The notes beneath the pieces are model-generated. The model had not been told where the DNA came from and searched no databases. It saw only the letters and a program-made list of their open reading frames with translations. Made by a program: the position numbers and the translations under genes. A DNA stretch of 64,000 nucleotides from Cribrihabitans marinus. GTDB lineage: Bacteria > Pseudomonadota > Alphaproteobacteria > Rhodobacterales > Rhodobacteraceae. Location: positions 62,001 to 126,000 of the forward strand of contig NZ_FNYD01000002.1 of NCBI RefSeq assembly GCF_900109035.1, given 5' to 3'. Positions 45,400 through 53,716 of the stretch are shown one piece after another. Positions within the stretch are counted from its first letter, which is position 1; each line of letters begins with the position of its first letter.

Positions 45400-45759
45400 T
45401 CACGGGGTGAGAAAGCGTTCGCGGCATCCTGCAAGCTGGCCGGCGGCGTTTTCCACCAGCGCCCAGTCGGACGGGGACATGCCGTCCAGTGTCTTGCGAT
45501 AGGCCGCGTTCCGCTGTGCCTCGGTGCCGCCGACATGGCGCAGCAGGATGAACGAGGCGACCAGCCGTGCCTCCTCGCCGGTTTCGGCCGACATCATTCC
45601 GTGCGACTCGAAGACCTGCGCCGTGTAGGCGTAGAAGGCCGCGCATTTCAGCGCCTCGGCTTCGGTTCCGTCATATACTTGCTGGCCGGCGCCAGCCGAA
45701 CCTGTGAACCAGGCGAGGGTCGCCAGTGCCAGGGTGGCGATGCGATGGGCCGGGCGCAT
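45400..45759 (-). CDS. Exported protein of unknown function
   Basis: 119 residues. The ATG at 45757-45759 lies 9 nt behind GGAG; two earlier in-frame ATGs at 45768 and 45765 are too close to it. A signal peptide MRPAHRIATLALATLAWF ends near SAGAG|QQV. The mature part has two Cys (KCAAFYAY and AGCRERF) that could form a disulfide, and a mainly helical pattern. I recognise no family. It lies between lldD and trpA on the same strand. Confidence 0.65.
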   Translation of the reverse strand: MRPAHRIATLALATLAWFTGSAGAGQQVYDGTEAEALKCAAFYAYTAQVFESHGMMSAETGEEARLVASFILLRHVGGTEAQRNAAYRKTLDGMSPSDWALVENAAGQLAGCRERFLTP

Positions 45760-45846
45760 TGACATCATCTCCGTCGGAACGAACGCCCCGAGTATACTTG
45801 TGGAAGATGTCGAAAACCCGGTCTTCAACCGGCCATTTCAGGGCCT

Positions 45847-46638
45847 TCAGGCCGAATGCGCCGCATCGGCCAGGGATTTCACGAAGTCCAGAACCTCGGC
45901 CACCGGCGCGCCGGACCCGATCCGGCCGACAATGGCAGACCCCACCACCGCGCCGTCCGCGACCGAGGCAATGGTGCGGGATTTCTCGGGCGTGTTGATG
46001 CCGAAGCCCACGATTACGGGCAGGTCGGTGGCTGCCTTGATCCGCGCGACCTCGGGTCCGACATCGGTGGCCTCGGCCTCGGCCGCGCCGGTGATCCCGG
46101 TGATCGACACGTAGTAGACAAAGCCCGACGTGTTCTGCAGCACCTTGGGCAGCCGCTTGTCGTCGGTCGTCGGCGTGGCCAGCCGGATGAAGTTCAACCC
46201 CGCCTTCTGCGCCGGCAGGCAGAGCTCGTCATCCTCCTCGGGGGGCAAGTCGACGATGATCAGCCCATCGATGCCGGCGGCTTTTGCCTGTTCCAGAAAC
46301 CGATCCACTCCGCGGCTGTAGATCGGATTGTAGTAGCCCATCATCACGATGGGTGTCTCGTCGTCGCCCTGCCTGAACAGCCGCGCCAGCTCCAGCGTGC
46401 GGTCCAGGGTCATCCCCGTCTCCAGCGCGCGCTGACCGGCCAGCTGGATCGTCGGGCCATCGGCCATCGGGTCAGTGAAGGGCAGGCCAAGCTCGATCAC
46501 GTCGACGCCCGCGCCGGGCAGGCCGCGGACCAACTCCAGCGAGCGGTCGAAATCCGGGTCGCCGGCCATGACGTAGGCAACAAAGGCCTTCTTCCCTTCG
46601 GCCTTGAGCGCGGCGAACTTGGCGTCGATACGGGTCAT
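45847..46638 (-). CDS. trpA: Tryptophan synthase alpha chain
   Basis: 263 residues. The catalytic Glu is in [20 protein letters not shown] and the catalytic Asp in [27 protein letters not shown] and [15 protein letters not shown] are phosphate loops. It cleaves indole-3-glycerol phosphate and passes indole to TrpB. It is separated from trpF and trpB, which lie 8.7 kb to the left on the other strand. Confidence 0.96.
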   Translation of the reverse strand: MTRIDAKFAALKAEGKKAFVAYVMAGDPDFDRSLELVRGLPGAGVDVIELGLPFTDPMADGPTIQLAGQRALETGMTLDRTLELARLFRQGDDETPIVMMGYYNPIYSRGVDRFLEQAKAAGIDGLIIVDLPPEEDDELCLPAQKAGLNFIRLATPTTDDKRLPKVLQNTSGFVYYVSITGITGAAEAEATDVGPEVARIKAATDLPVIVGFGINTPEKSRTIASVADGAVVGSAIVGRIGSGAPVAEVLDFVKSLADAAHSA

Positions 46639-46717
46639 CGGATGTCCTTGCGTTGCGGGGTCGGCCCGATGTGACGAATGTTGCCGGGAAAATCAATCCC
46701 GCCCGCGCGGGGCGCGC

Positions 46718-47212
46718 TCAGAACGGCCGGTGCCAGCGCAGCAAGAATGCGTTCGCGCCGGGGTTCGAATCCGCGGTGCTGGCGTTGGACTTGTGCGTGA
46801 TCGCCAGGGACAGCCGGTTACCGCTGGGCAATTCGCGGCCAATCCCGAACAGGCTGCGGATCTCGAAGGCGCTGCCCAGGTCGTTTCCGGCGCTGCCCTC
46901 GTCATAGAGACCGGGCAGGACGCTGCCTTCGAGAAACCAGCCGTTGTCGAGCTGGAACTCCGTGACCACGCCGGCGCCGGCGAACAGATCGCCCTCGGCC
47001 GTCGCTTCGACCGCGGCGCCCCAGCCGGCGCTCAAACGGTCGCGCACGAAAAACGGTGCATGGCTGTAGTCGATCGAGGCGATGGCGCTGTCCTCGGATC
47101 CTTCCAGCGAGTAGCTGGTATAGCCCAACGAGAACACCATTTCCTGCGCCGATGCGGTGCCCCCGGTCAATCCGGCAAGGGCCAGCACCCAGTACTTTGC
47201 AAATTTTTTCAT
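46718..47212 (-). CDS. Acyloxyacyl hydrolase, lipid A 3-O-deacylase (PagL)-like
   Basis: 164 residues. The signal peptide MKKFAKYWVLALAGLTGG ends near ASA|QEM. The rest alternates as a small outer-membrane barrel and ends in HRPF. The last strand region has LAITHKSNAST (His140, Ser142), corresponding to the catalytic His-x-Ser-Asn of PagL enzymes. These remove the 3-position acyl chain from lipid A in the outer membrane. The third catalytic residue could not be fixed by eye. It is divergent from ychF. Confidence 0.78.
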   Translation of the reverse strand: MKKFAKYWVLALAGLTGGTASAQEMVFSLGYTSYSLEGSEDSAIASIDYSHAPFFVRDRLSAGWGAAVEATAEGDLFAGAGVVTEFQLDNGWFLEGSVLPGLYDEGSAGNDLGSAFEIRSLFGIGRELPSGNRLSLAITHKSNASTADSNPGANAFLLRWHRPF

Positions 47213-47406
47213 GTATAACAGCCCCCTGCCACGAATGAGCCTGTATGTAGTTGCGCCACCGGCGCAGGGCAAACGCTTTTGCCCGGATCTGTGGCGGGCC
47301 GGGGCGAGTGTTGCCGTCGGGTTCCGCAGGTTCCCGGTGCAGCCGCTTGCCTAATGCCCGTCACCTGCATAGAAGCGGCGCGCGGACAACCGAGCAGGAG
47401 AGTGCA

Positions 47407-48504
47407 ATGGGTTTCAAGATGGGAATCGTGGGGCTGCCCAACGTGGGCAAGTCGACCCTGTTCAACGCGCTGACCAGGACCGCCGCGGCGCAGGCGGCGA
47501 ATTTCCCGTTCTGCACAATCGAGCCGAATGTCGGCGAGGTGGCGGTGCCCGATGCGCGGCTGGAGAAGCTCGCCGCCATTGCCAGGTCGAAGCAGGTCAT
47601 CCCGACGCGGATGACCTTCGTCGACATCGCCGGGCTGGTGAAGGGCGCGTCCAAGGGCGAGGGGCTGGGCAACCAGTTCCTGGCCAATATCCGCGAGGTC
47701 GACGCCATCGCCCATGTCCTGCGCTGTTTCGAGGACGGCGACGTCACCCATGTCGAGGGCCGCGTCGACCCGGTGGCCGATGCCGAGGTGATCGAGACCG
47801 AGCTGATGCTGGCCGACCTGGAGAGCATCGAGAAGCGCCGCGCCGGACTGGTCCGCAAGCTCAAGGGCGGCGACAAGGAAGCGCAGCAGCAGGACCGGCT
47901 GCTGGCGGCCGCGCAGGCGGTGCTGGAGGAGGGGCGCCCGGCCCGCGTGGTCTCGGTGGATGCCGAGGACCGCAAGGCGTGGAAGATGCTGCAGCTTCTG
48001 ACCACCAAGCCGGTGCTCTATGTCTGCAACGTCGCCGAAGAGGACGCGGCGGAGGGCAACGCCCAGTCCGCCCGCGTGGCCGCGATGGCCGCCGAGCAGG
48101 GCAACGCCCATGTCGTCATCAGCGCCCGGATCGAGGAAGAGATCAGCCAGCTGGAGGACGCCGAGGCAGCGATGTTCCTGGAGGAAATGGGGTTGCACGA
48201 GGCCGGGCTGGATCGCCTGATCAAGGCCGGCTACGACCTGCTGCACCTTGAGACCTATTTCACCGTCGGCCCCAAGGAGGCACGCGCCTGGACGATCCGC
48301 ACCGGCACCGCAGCACCGCAGGCCGCGGGCGTGATCCACGGCGATTTCGAAAAGGGCTTCATCCGCGCCGAGACCATCGCCTATGAGGATTTCATCGCCA
48401 ATGGTGGCGAGCAGGGTGCCAAGGAGGCCGGCAAGATGCGCGCCGAAGGCAAGGGATATGTCGTCAAGGATGGCGACGTGATGCACTTCCTGTTCAACAC
48501 CTGA
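47407..48504 (+). CDS. ychF: Redox-regulated ATPase YchF (Obg-like)
   Basis: 365 residues, the standard length. GIVGLPNVGKSTLFNALTR is the P-loop, FVDIAGLVKGASKGEGLGNQ is G3, and YVCNVAEEDA replaces NKxD, the change that gives YchF its ATP preference. The C-terminal TGS domain has FTVGPKEARAWTIRTG and FEKGFIRAETIAYEDF. It binds ribosomes and responds to oxidative stress. The ATG at 47407 follows AGGAGAGTGCA. Confidence 0.96.
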   Translation: MGFKMGIVGLPNVGKSTLFNALTRTAAAQAANFPFCTIEPNVGEVAVPDARLEKLAAIARSKQVIPTRMTFVDIAGLVKGASKGEGLGNQFLANIREVDAIAHVLRCFEDGDVTHVEGRVDPVADAEVIETELMLADLESIEKRRAGLVRKLKGGDKEAQQQDRLLAAAQAVLEEGRPARVVSVDAEDRKAWKMLQLLTTKPVLYVCNVAEEDAAEGNAQSARVAAMAAEQGNAHVVISARIEEEISQLEDAEAAMFLEEMGLHEAGLDRLIKAGYDLLHLETYFTVGPKEARAWTIRTGTAAPQAAGVIHGDFEKGFIRAETIAYEDFIANGGEQGAKEAGKMRAEGKGYVVKDGDVMHFLFNT

Positions 48505-48590
48505 CCACCGGCAGCGCGTCGGGCGCTTGACCCGTGTTGTGCGTGCGTTAGCATGCAAACGATCGGGCGCGCAGGGCGAGGGAGGGTGCC

Positions 48591-49757
48591 ATGGGAAAGC
48601 TTGTGGTCAGGAATATCGGCTTGCTCTTGTCGGGCAAGATGGAGGAACCGATCCATGACGGCGACTGCGTGGTTGCGATGGATGGCAAGATCGCCGACTG
48701 GGGCTATGAGGCGGACCTGGACACCGAAGACTCCGACACGGTGGTCGATGCCCATGGCGTGACCCTGGCGCCGGGGTTGATCGACAGCCACGTGCACCCG
48801 GTCGTCGGCGACTATACCCCGCGGCAGCAGCAGTTGCACTGGATCGACTCGACCCTGCATGGCGGGGTGACCACGATGATCTCGGCCGGCGAAGTGCACA
48901 TGCCGGGGCGGCCCAAGGATGTCGTCGGCCTCAAGGCGATGGCCATCGCGGCGCAGCGCTGGTACGAGAATTTCCGCCCCTCCGGCGTCAAGGTCCATGC
49001 CGGCGCGCCGGTGATCGAGCATGGCCTGGTCGAGGAGGACTTCAAGGAACTGGCCAATGCCGGCGTGAAGCTTCTGGGCGAGGTCGGGCTGGGAACCGTC
49101 AAGGACGGCAAGACCGCGAAACAGATGGTGGACTGGGCGCGCAAATACGGCATCCAGTCGACGATCCACACCGGCGGGCCGTCGATCCCGGGATCGGGGC
49201 TGATCGACGCCGACATGGTGCTGGAGACCGGCACGGACGTGATCGGCCATATCAACGGCGGGCATTCGGCCCTGCCGGACGACCAGATCACCTGCCTGTG
49301 CGAAAGCTGCCAGGCGGGGCTCGAGATCGTCCACAACGGCAACGAGCGCGCCGCGCTGCTGACGCTGAACACCGCGCGGGAACTGCGGCAGATGGAGCGG
49401 ATCATCCTGGGCACGGACGGGCCGGCGGGATCCGGGGCGCAGCCCTTGGGCATCCTGCGGATGGTCGCCATGCTGTCAAGCCTGGGCGACGTGCCGGCCG
49501 AGATCGCGTTCTGCTTCGGCACCGGGAACACGGCCCGGCAGCGCGAGCTGGACACCGGCCTCATTGACCGGGGCTATGCCGCCGATTTCGTGCTGATGGA
49601 CCAGGCCCAACACGCGCCGGGCGCGACGATCCTGGAGTCGGTGCAACTGGGCAACCTGCCGGGCGTGGGAATGACCATCATCGACGGCGTGGTGTGCTCG
49701 GGCCGCAGCCGCAACACGCCGCCCGCCACGCGCTTGCCGGAGGTGGTTGGCACCTGA
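48591..49757 (+). CDS. Enamidase-like amidohydrolase
   Basis: 388 residues of the amidohydrolase superfamily. The metal site is visible as LIDSHVHPVVGDY (HxH), then KLLGEVGLGTVKDG, STIHTGGPSIPGSG, GHINGGHSALPD and LGTDGPAGSGAQ. These blocks resemble the enamidase of Eubacterium barkeri nicotinate fermentation, which opens 1,4,5,6-tetrahydro-6-oxonicotinate to 2-formylglutarate. The gene faces the minus-strand operon that encodes a 6-hydroxynicotinate-reductase-like protein, which supports a ring-opening role. Substrate identity is inferred. A palindromic repeat separates it from the operon end. Confidence 0.78.
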   Translation: MGKLVVRNIGLLLSGKMEEPIHDGDCVVAMDGKIADWGYEADLDTEDSDTVVDAHGVTLAPGLIDSHVHPVVGDYTPRQQQLHWIDSTLHGGVTTMISAGEVHMPGRPKDVVGLKAMAIAAQRWYENFRPSGVKVHAGAPVIEHGLVEEDFKELANAGVKLLGEVGLGTVKDGKTAKQMVDWARKYGIQSTIHTGGPSIPGSGLIDADMVLETGTDVIGHINGGHSALPDDQITCLCESCQAGLEIVHNGNERAALLTLNTARELRQMERIILGTDGPAGSGAQPLGILRMVAMLSSLGDVPAEIAFCFGTGNTARQRELDTGLIDRGYAADFVLMDQAQHAPGATILESVQLGNLPGVGMTIIDGVVCSGRSRNTPPATRLPEVVGT

Positions 49758-49759
49758 AT

Positions 49760-49910
49760 TGAGCGCCTTCGGCGCGCTCGATTCCTGTTGCGAGGCTCTG
49801 CCTCGCGCTCCGAGGTATTTGGCGCGAGAGGAAGAGCGGGCGGTCTTTTCCTCTTGCTGGAAATATCCCGGGGGAGTCGCGGCCTGCCGCGACGGGGGCA
49901 GCGCCCCCGC
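49760..49910. repeat. Palindromic intergenic repeat, copy 3 (units B and A)
   Basis: Unit B (49760-49835) reads GAGCGCCTTCGGCGCGCTCG, GCGAGGCTCTGCCTCGC, TCCGAGGTATTTGGCGCGAG. Unit A (49845-49910), inverted, reads GGAAATATCCCGGGGGAGTC, GCGGC/GCCGC and GGGGGCAGCGCCCCC. The whole is the reverse complement of copy 2 (27058-27211). AGAGGAA and TTCCTCT arms in the middle can pair. It lies between the convergent enamidase and marR-type genes. Confidence 0.8.
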
Positions 49911-49917
49911 CTGCGCG

Positions 49918-50343
49918 TCAGGTGATCTTGCGCAGGAGCTCGATGAGGGTCGCGCGTTCGGGCTGGCTGAGCGGGGCGAGGGTCTCGGCGGTGATCCTGT
50001 GCGCGGCGTCGATCATCCGGTCGAGCAGTGCGGCGCCTTCGGCGGAGATCGAGATCACCATGCGGCGCTTGTCCTGCGGGTCGGGGCGGGTTTCGGTCAG
50101 GCCCTTCTGGCGCAGCCGGTCCACGACACCCTTGATGGTGGCCACATCCATCGCCGCCAGGCGGCCCAGCCGGTTCTGCGAGCAGGTGCCCAGCTCGGCG
50201 ATGCGCACGAGGGCGGCGAACTGCATCGGGGTCAGACCTTCCAGCGTGTGGGCCTGGAATATGGCGGCATGGCGCTGGCTGGCCAGGCGCAGCAGGAACC
50301 CGACCTGGTCGTCCAGCCGGTACGGTCGATCCGCTTCGCTCAC
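49918..50343 (-). CDS. MarR-family transcriptional regulator
   Basis: 141 residues from a GTG at 50341-50343. The winged helix-turn-helix is clear: LTPMQFAALVRIAELG, QNRLGRLAAMDVATIKGVVDRL and the wing TRPDPQDKRRMVISIS. MarR proteins usually repress catabolic or efflux genes and release DNA on binding a small aromatic acid. It is the last gene of the operon, 10 nt after livF, so it would be expressed with the pathway it may regulate. The ligand is unknown. Confidence 0.88.
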   Translation of the reverse strand: MSEADRPYRLDDQVGFLLRLASQRHAAIFQAHTLEGLTPMQFAALVRIAELGTCSQNRLGRLAAMDVATIKGVVDRLRQKGLTETRPDPQDKRRMVISISAEGAALLDRMIDAAHRITAETLAPLSQPERATLIELLRKIT

Positions 50344-50353
50344 GTCACCGCCC

Positions 50354-51055
50354 TCAGACCGCGAGGTAGCGGGTCGAGATGTCGGGATGCGCGTCCAGAT
50401 GCGCAAAGCTGCCCTCGTAGCGCATCTGCCCTTTCTCGATGATGTAGGCCCGGTCCGACACGATCCGCGCGAAATGCAGATTCTGTTCCGAGATCAGGAC
50501 CGACAGCCCCTCGCGTTTCAATTCGCCGATGATCGTCGCCATCTGCTCGACGATCACCGGCGCGATGCCTTCCGATGGCTCGTCCAGCAGCACAAGCCGG
50601 GGATTGCCCATCAGGGTTCGCGCGATGGTCAGCATCTGCTGCTCGCCGCCAGAGAGCTGCTTGCCGAGGTTGCGGCGGCGTTCGGCCAGGTTCGGAAACA
50701 GCTCGAACAGGTGCTCGAAGGTCCATTCCGGCGCGTCCGCGCGGGGCTCGCGGCGACCGACCTCGAGGTTCTCCTCGACGGTCAGTTCGCCGAAGATGCG
50801 CCGTTCTTCCGGCACATAGCCCAGGCCCGCGCGGCAGATCATGTGCGACGCCCGGCCCAGGATCGCCTGCCCGTCATAGGTGACCTGTCCCGACACGTGC
50901 TGGACCAGTCCCATCACGCTCTTGATCGTGGTGGACTTGCCGGCGCCGTTGCGGCCGAGAAGCGCCACGACCTCGTTCTCGCCCACGCTCAGGGTCACGT
51001 CCGAAAGGATCTGCGCCCGGCCATAGCGGGCGGTCAGGGTTTTCACGTCAAGCAT
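50354..51055 (-). CDS. livF: Branched-chain-amino-acid-type ABC transporter ATP-binding protein (LivF type)
   Basis: 233 residues. Walker A is LLGRNGAGKSTTIKS, the signature is QLSGGEQQMLTIARTL and Walker B is LVLLDEPSEGIAPVI. The length and SEGIAP pattern are of the LivF type. It powers import through the fused permease encoded upstream. It overlaps livG by 8 nt. Given its neighbours, the importer may bring in a heteroaromatic acid rather than an amino acid. Confidence 0.92.
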   Translation of the reverse strand: MLDVKTLTARYGRAQILSDVTLSVGENEVVALLGRNGAGKSTTIKSVMGLVQHVSGQVTYDGQAILGRASHMICRAGLGYVPEERRIFGELTVEENLEVGRREPRADAPEWTFEHLFELFPNLAERRRNLGKQLSGGEQQMLTIARTLMGNPRLVLLDEPSEGIAPVIVEQMATIIGELKREGLSVLISEQNLHFARIVSDRAYIIEKGQMRYEGSFAHLDAHPDISTRYLAV

Positions 51056-51818
51056 GGCCCGCCCCTTCGAAGACCGACCCGCCGCCCAGATAGACCTCCT
51101 GCACCAGCGGGTTCTTGCGGATCTGGTCGCCGGTGCCCTCGGCGATCAGCTGGCCGCGGTTCAGCACCAGGATGCGGTGGGCATGGGCAAAGACCACGTC
51201 CATGTCATGTTCGGTAAAGACCACGCTCACCCCGCGCTTCTCGACGATGCCGGCGGTCAGCGCCATCAGCGCGATGCGCTCTGAGGGCGCCATGCCCGCG
51301 GTGGGTTCGTCCATCAGGAGCAGGTCGGGCTCGTGGGCGAGCGCGATGGCCAGTTCCAGCCGCTTGAGGTCGCCATAGGCCAGCTCGGAACAGGGCCGCT
51401 CGGCCTGTTCGCTCATCGACACCAGGTCGAGCAGGGCCATGGCCTCGTCGACATAGAGGCGGGTCGCGCGGGAGAACAGGTCGTAGATGCGGCGGTGATG
51501 CGAGATCAGAGCCATCTGCACGTTTTCGCGCACCGTCATCGACAGGAAGGTGGCGGTGATCTGGAAGGTGCGCCCGACGCCCAGCCGCCAGATCCGGCGT
51601 GGCGGCAGGCCGATCAGCTCGCGGCCGTTCAGCTTGACCGAGCCGCCATCGGGTTTGAGGTAGCCGTTGAGCATGTTGAAGCAGGTGGTCTTGCCGGCGC
51701 CGTTCGGGCCGATCAGCGCAAGGAACTCGCCCTTGTCCAGCGAGAAGCTCACGTCATCCACCGCGTGCACGCCACCGAAACTCTTGGCGAGGGCGTCGAC
51801 CGCCAGAACCGCGCTCAT
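51048..51818 (-). CDS. livG: Branched-chain-amino-acid-type ABC transporter ATP-binding protein (LivG type)
   Basis: 256 residues. Walker A is LIGPNGAGKTTCFNML, the LivG-type signature is ELAYGDLKRLELAIAL and Walker B is LLLMDEPTAGMAPSE. The switch His is in VVFTEHDMDVVF. It overlaps the permease gene by 4 nt and livF by 8 nt. It pairs with LivF as the heterodimeric motor. Confidence 0.92.
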   Translation of the reverse strand: MSAVLAVDALAKSFGGVHAVDDVSFSLDKGEFLALIGPNGAGKTTCFNMLNGYLKPDGGSVKLNGRELIGLPPRRIWRLGVGRTFQITATFLSMTVRENVQMALISHHRRIYDLFSRATRLYVDEAMALLDLVSMSEQAERPCSELAYGDLKRLELAIALAHEPDLLLMDEPTAGMAPSERIALMALTAGIVEKRGVSVVFTEHDMDVVFAHAHRILVLNRGQLIAEGTGDQIRKNPLVQEVYLGGGSVFEGAGHA

Positions 51819-53659
51819 GCCGCATCCCTCCGCAGCAGCCGCATCAGGCGGTTCACGCCGCCGGCGATGCCGTCAGGCGCCAGCAGCACGATAACCAGGA
51901 TGATGCCGCCGAAGATTACGCGCCAGTAGTCCAGCCGCGTCACCCAGTCCTCGATCAGCACGAAGGCGGCGGCGCCCAGGATCGGGCCGGCCAGCGCGTG
52001 GATGCCGCCCAGCAGCACCATGATCAACCCGTCGATGCTCTGGGCGATGCCCAGCGCGTCGGGAAAGACGCTGCCCTTGGAGAAGGCGAAGACGACGCCG
52101 GCGAGGCCCGCGAAGGCCCCGGCCACGGTGAAGCCCATCCATTGGTGGAACCGTGTGTCGACGCCGATCGCCTCGGCCCGGATGCGGCTGTCGCGCACGC
52201 CGCGCAGCACGTAGCCGAAGGGCGAATGGGCGGCGCGGCGCAGCGCCCAGATGCCGCCGATGCAGAGCGCGAAGGCGATGTAGAAATAGACCCGGTCGCT
52301 GCTGGCCCATGCCGCGGGCCAGACGCCCAGGATGCCGTCATCGCCCCCGGTGACGTCCTGCCACTGGAAGGTCACGCCCCACAGGATCTGCGCCGCCGCC
52401 AGTGTCAGCATGGCGAGGTAGACCCCCGACAGGCGCACACAGAACCAGCCGAAGAACAGCGCCGCCAGCGCCGCGCCGAAGGGCGCGAGTAGCATCGCCG
52501 GGATCATGCCCAGCCCCAGCAGCTTGACCGCCATCGCCGCGGCATAGGCGCCGACGCCGAAATAGGCGGCGTGGCCGAAGCTGACCATGCCGCCCACGCC
52601 CATCATGAAATGCAGCGAGACCGCAAACAGGGTGGCGACCATGACATCGACCAGCAGGATCATGGTGAAATCGGCCACGAAGACCGGGCTGAGCGCCAGC
52701 GCCATCACCGCCGCCGCCAGCATCATGGCGCCCTTTCCCGACAGCAGTCGGAGGGGCTGGTCGGGGTCTTCCGTGCCGCCATGCTCGCTGCCCGGCCGGC
52801 CGAAGATCCCGTAGGGCCGCACGATCAGCACCACCGCCATCACCACGAAGGGCAGGACGATCGAGATCTGCGGGAAGATCAGGATGGCAAAGGCGTTCAG
52901 CACCGAGATCAGCACCGCGGCGATGAACGCGCCCGAAACGCTGCCCATGCCGCCGATCACGGTGACCACGAAGGCCTCGCCGATGATCGACAGGTCCATC
53001 TGCAGCGACACCGCCTCGCGCGGGATCTGCAGCGCGCCGCCCAGGCCCGCGAGAAACGAGCCGAGGATGAAGGTGGCCGAGAACAGCCACGCCTGGTTGA
53101 CGCCCAGGGCGCCGACCATCTCGCGGTCCTGGGTCGCGGCGCGCACCAGAACGCCCCAGCGGGTGCGGTGGAACACCAGCCAGATCGCCAGCAGCACGGC
53201 GGGACCGATGGCGATCAGCGCCAGGTCGTATTCCGGGATCGGTTCGCCCAGGATCCGGACCGCGCTGTCCAGACCGGGCGCGCGCGGACCCAGCAGGTCT
53301 TCGGCGCCCCAGATCGCCAGGGTGGCGTCCTGCACGATGAGCACGACGCCGAAGGTGGCGACCAGCTGGAACAGTTCGGGCGCGTGGTAGATGCGGCGCA
53401 GGATGATCAGCTCGACAACCAGGCCGATCACGCCGACCAGGAGCGCGGCCAGAACGATGCTGAACCAGAAGCCCAGGATGCCGCCATCCAGCCAGGTTAC
53501 CAGCGAATAGGCCAGATAGGCCCCCACCATGTAGAACGAGCCGTGGGCGAAGTTCACGATGCGGGTGACGCCGAAGATGATCGACAGCCCGCTGGCGATC
53601 AGGAACAGCGACGACGCGTTGGCCAGCCCCGTCAGCAATTGCGCGAGATAAAACCCCAT
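51815..53659 (-). CDS. Fused LivH-LivM permease of the ABC importer
   Basis: 614 residues, about the sum of LivH (~290) and LivM (~320). Residues 1-290 (FGVTRIVNFAHGSFYMVGAY, GGMGSVSGAFIAAVL) are the LivH-like half. Residues ~310-614 (GVGGMVSFGHAAYFGVGAY, GGIHALAGPILGAAAF) are the LivM-like half. Both carry the family NFAHG/SFGHA loop. Around 16 membrane helices are expected in the inner membrane. A single-chain HM fusion is unusual compared with separate genes, but it does occur. It lies between livK and livG. Confidence 0.9.
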   Translation of the reverse strand: MGFYLAQLLTGLANASSLFLIASGLSIIFGVTRIVNFAHGSFYMVGAYLAYSLVTWLDGGILGFWFSIVLAALLVGVIGLVVELIILRRIYHAPELFQLVATFGVVLIVQDATLAIWGAEDLLGPRAPGLDSAVRILGEPIPEYDLALIAIGPAVLLAIWLVFHRTRWGVLVRAATQDREMVGALGVNQAWLFSATFILGSFLAGLGGALQIPREAVSLQMDLSIIGEAFVVTVIGGMGSVSGAFIAAVLISVLNAFAILIFPQISIVLPFVVMAVVLIVRPYGIFGRPGSEHGGTEDPDQPLRLLSGKGAMMLAAAVMALALSPVFVADFTMILLVDVMVATLFAVSLHFMMGVGGMVSFGHAAYFGVGAYAAAMAVKLLGLGMIPAMLLAPFGAALAALFFGWFCVRLSGVYLAMLTLAAAQILWGVTFQWQDVTGGDDGILGVWPAAWASSDRVYFYIAFALCIGGIWALRRAAHSPFGYVLRGVRDSRIRAEAIGVDTRFHQWMGFTVAGAFAGLAGVVFAFSKGSVFPDALGIAQSIDGLIMVLLGGIHALAGPILGAAAFVLIEDWVTRLDYWRVIFGGIILVIVLLAPDGIAGGVNRLMRLLRRDAA

Positions 53660-53716
53660 ATCCGTCCCTGTTCCGTTTTTTCGTTGTGGCGGGGGCGCAT
53701 CCGCCCCCGCGTCAGA

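Noticed and set aside
49747-49917. Short frames beginning SAFGALDSCCEALPRAP over the repeat element, with a near copy at 27000-27206
   Set aside because: The same peptide appears wherever the palindromic repeat occurs, so it is translated repeat DNA rather than a conserved protein.
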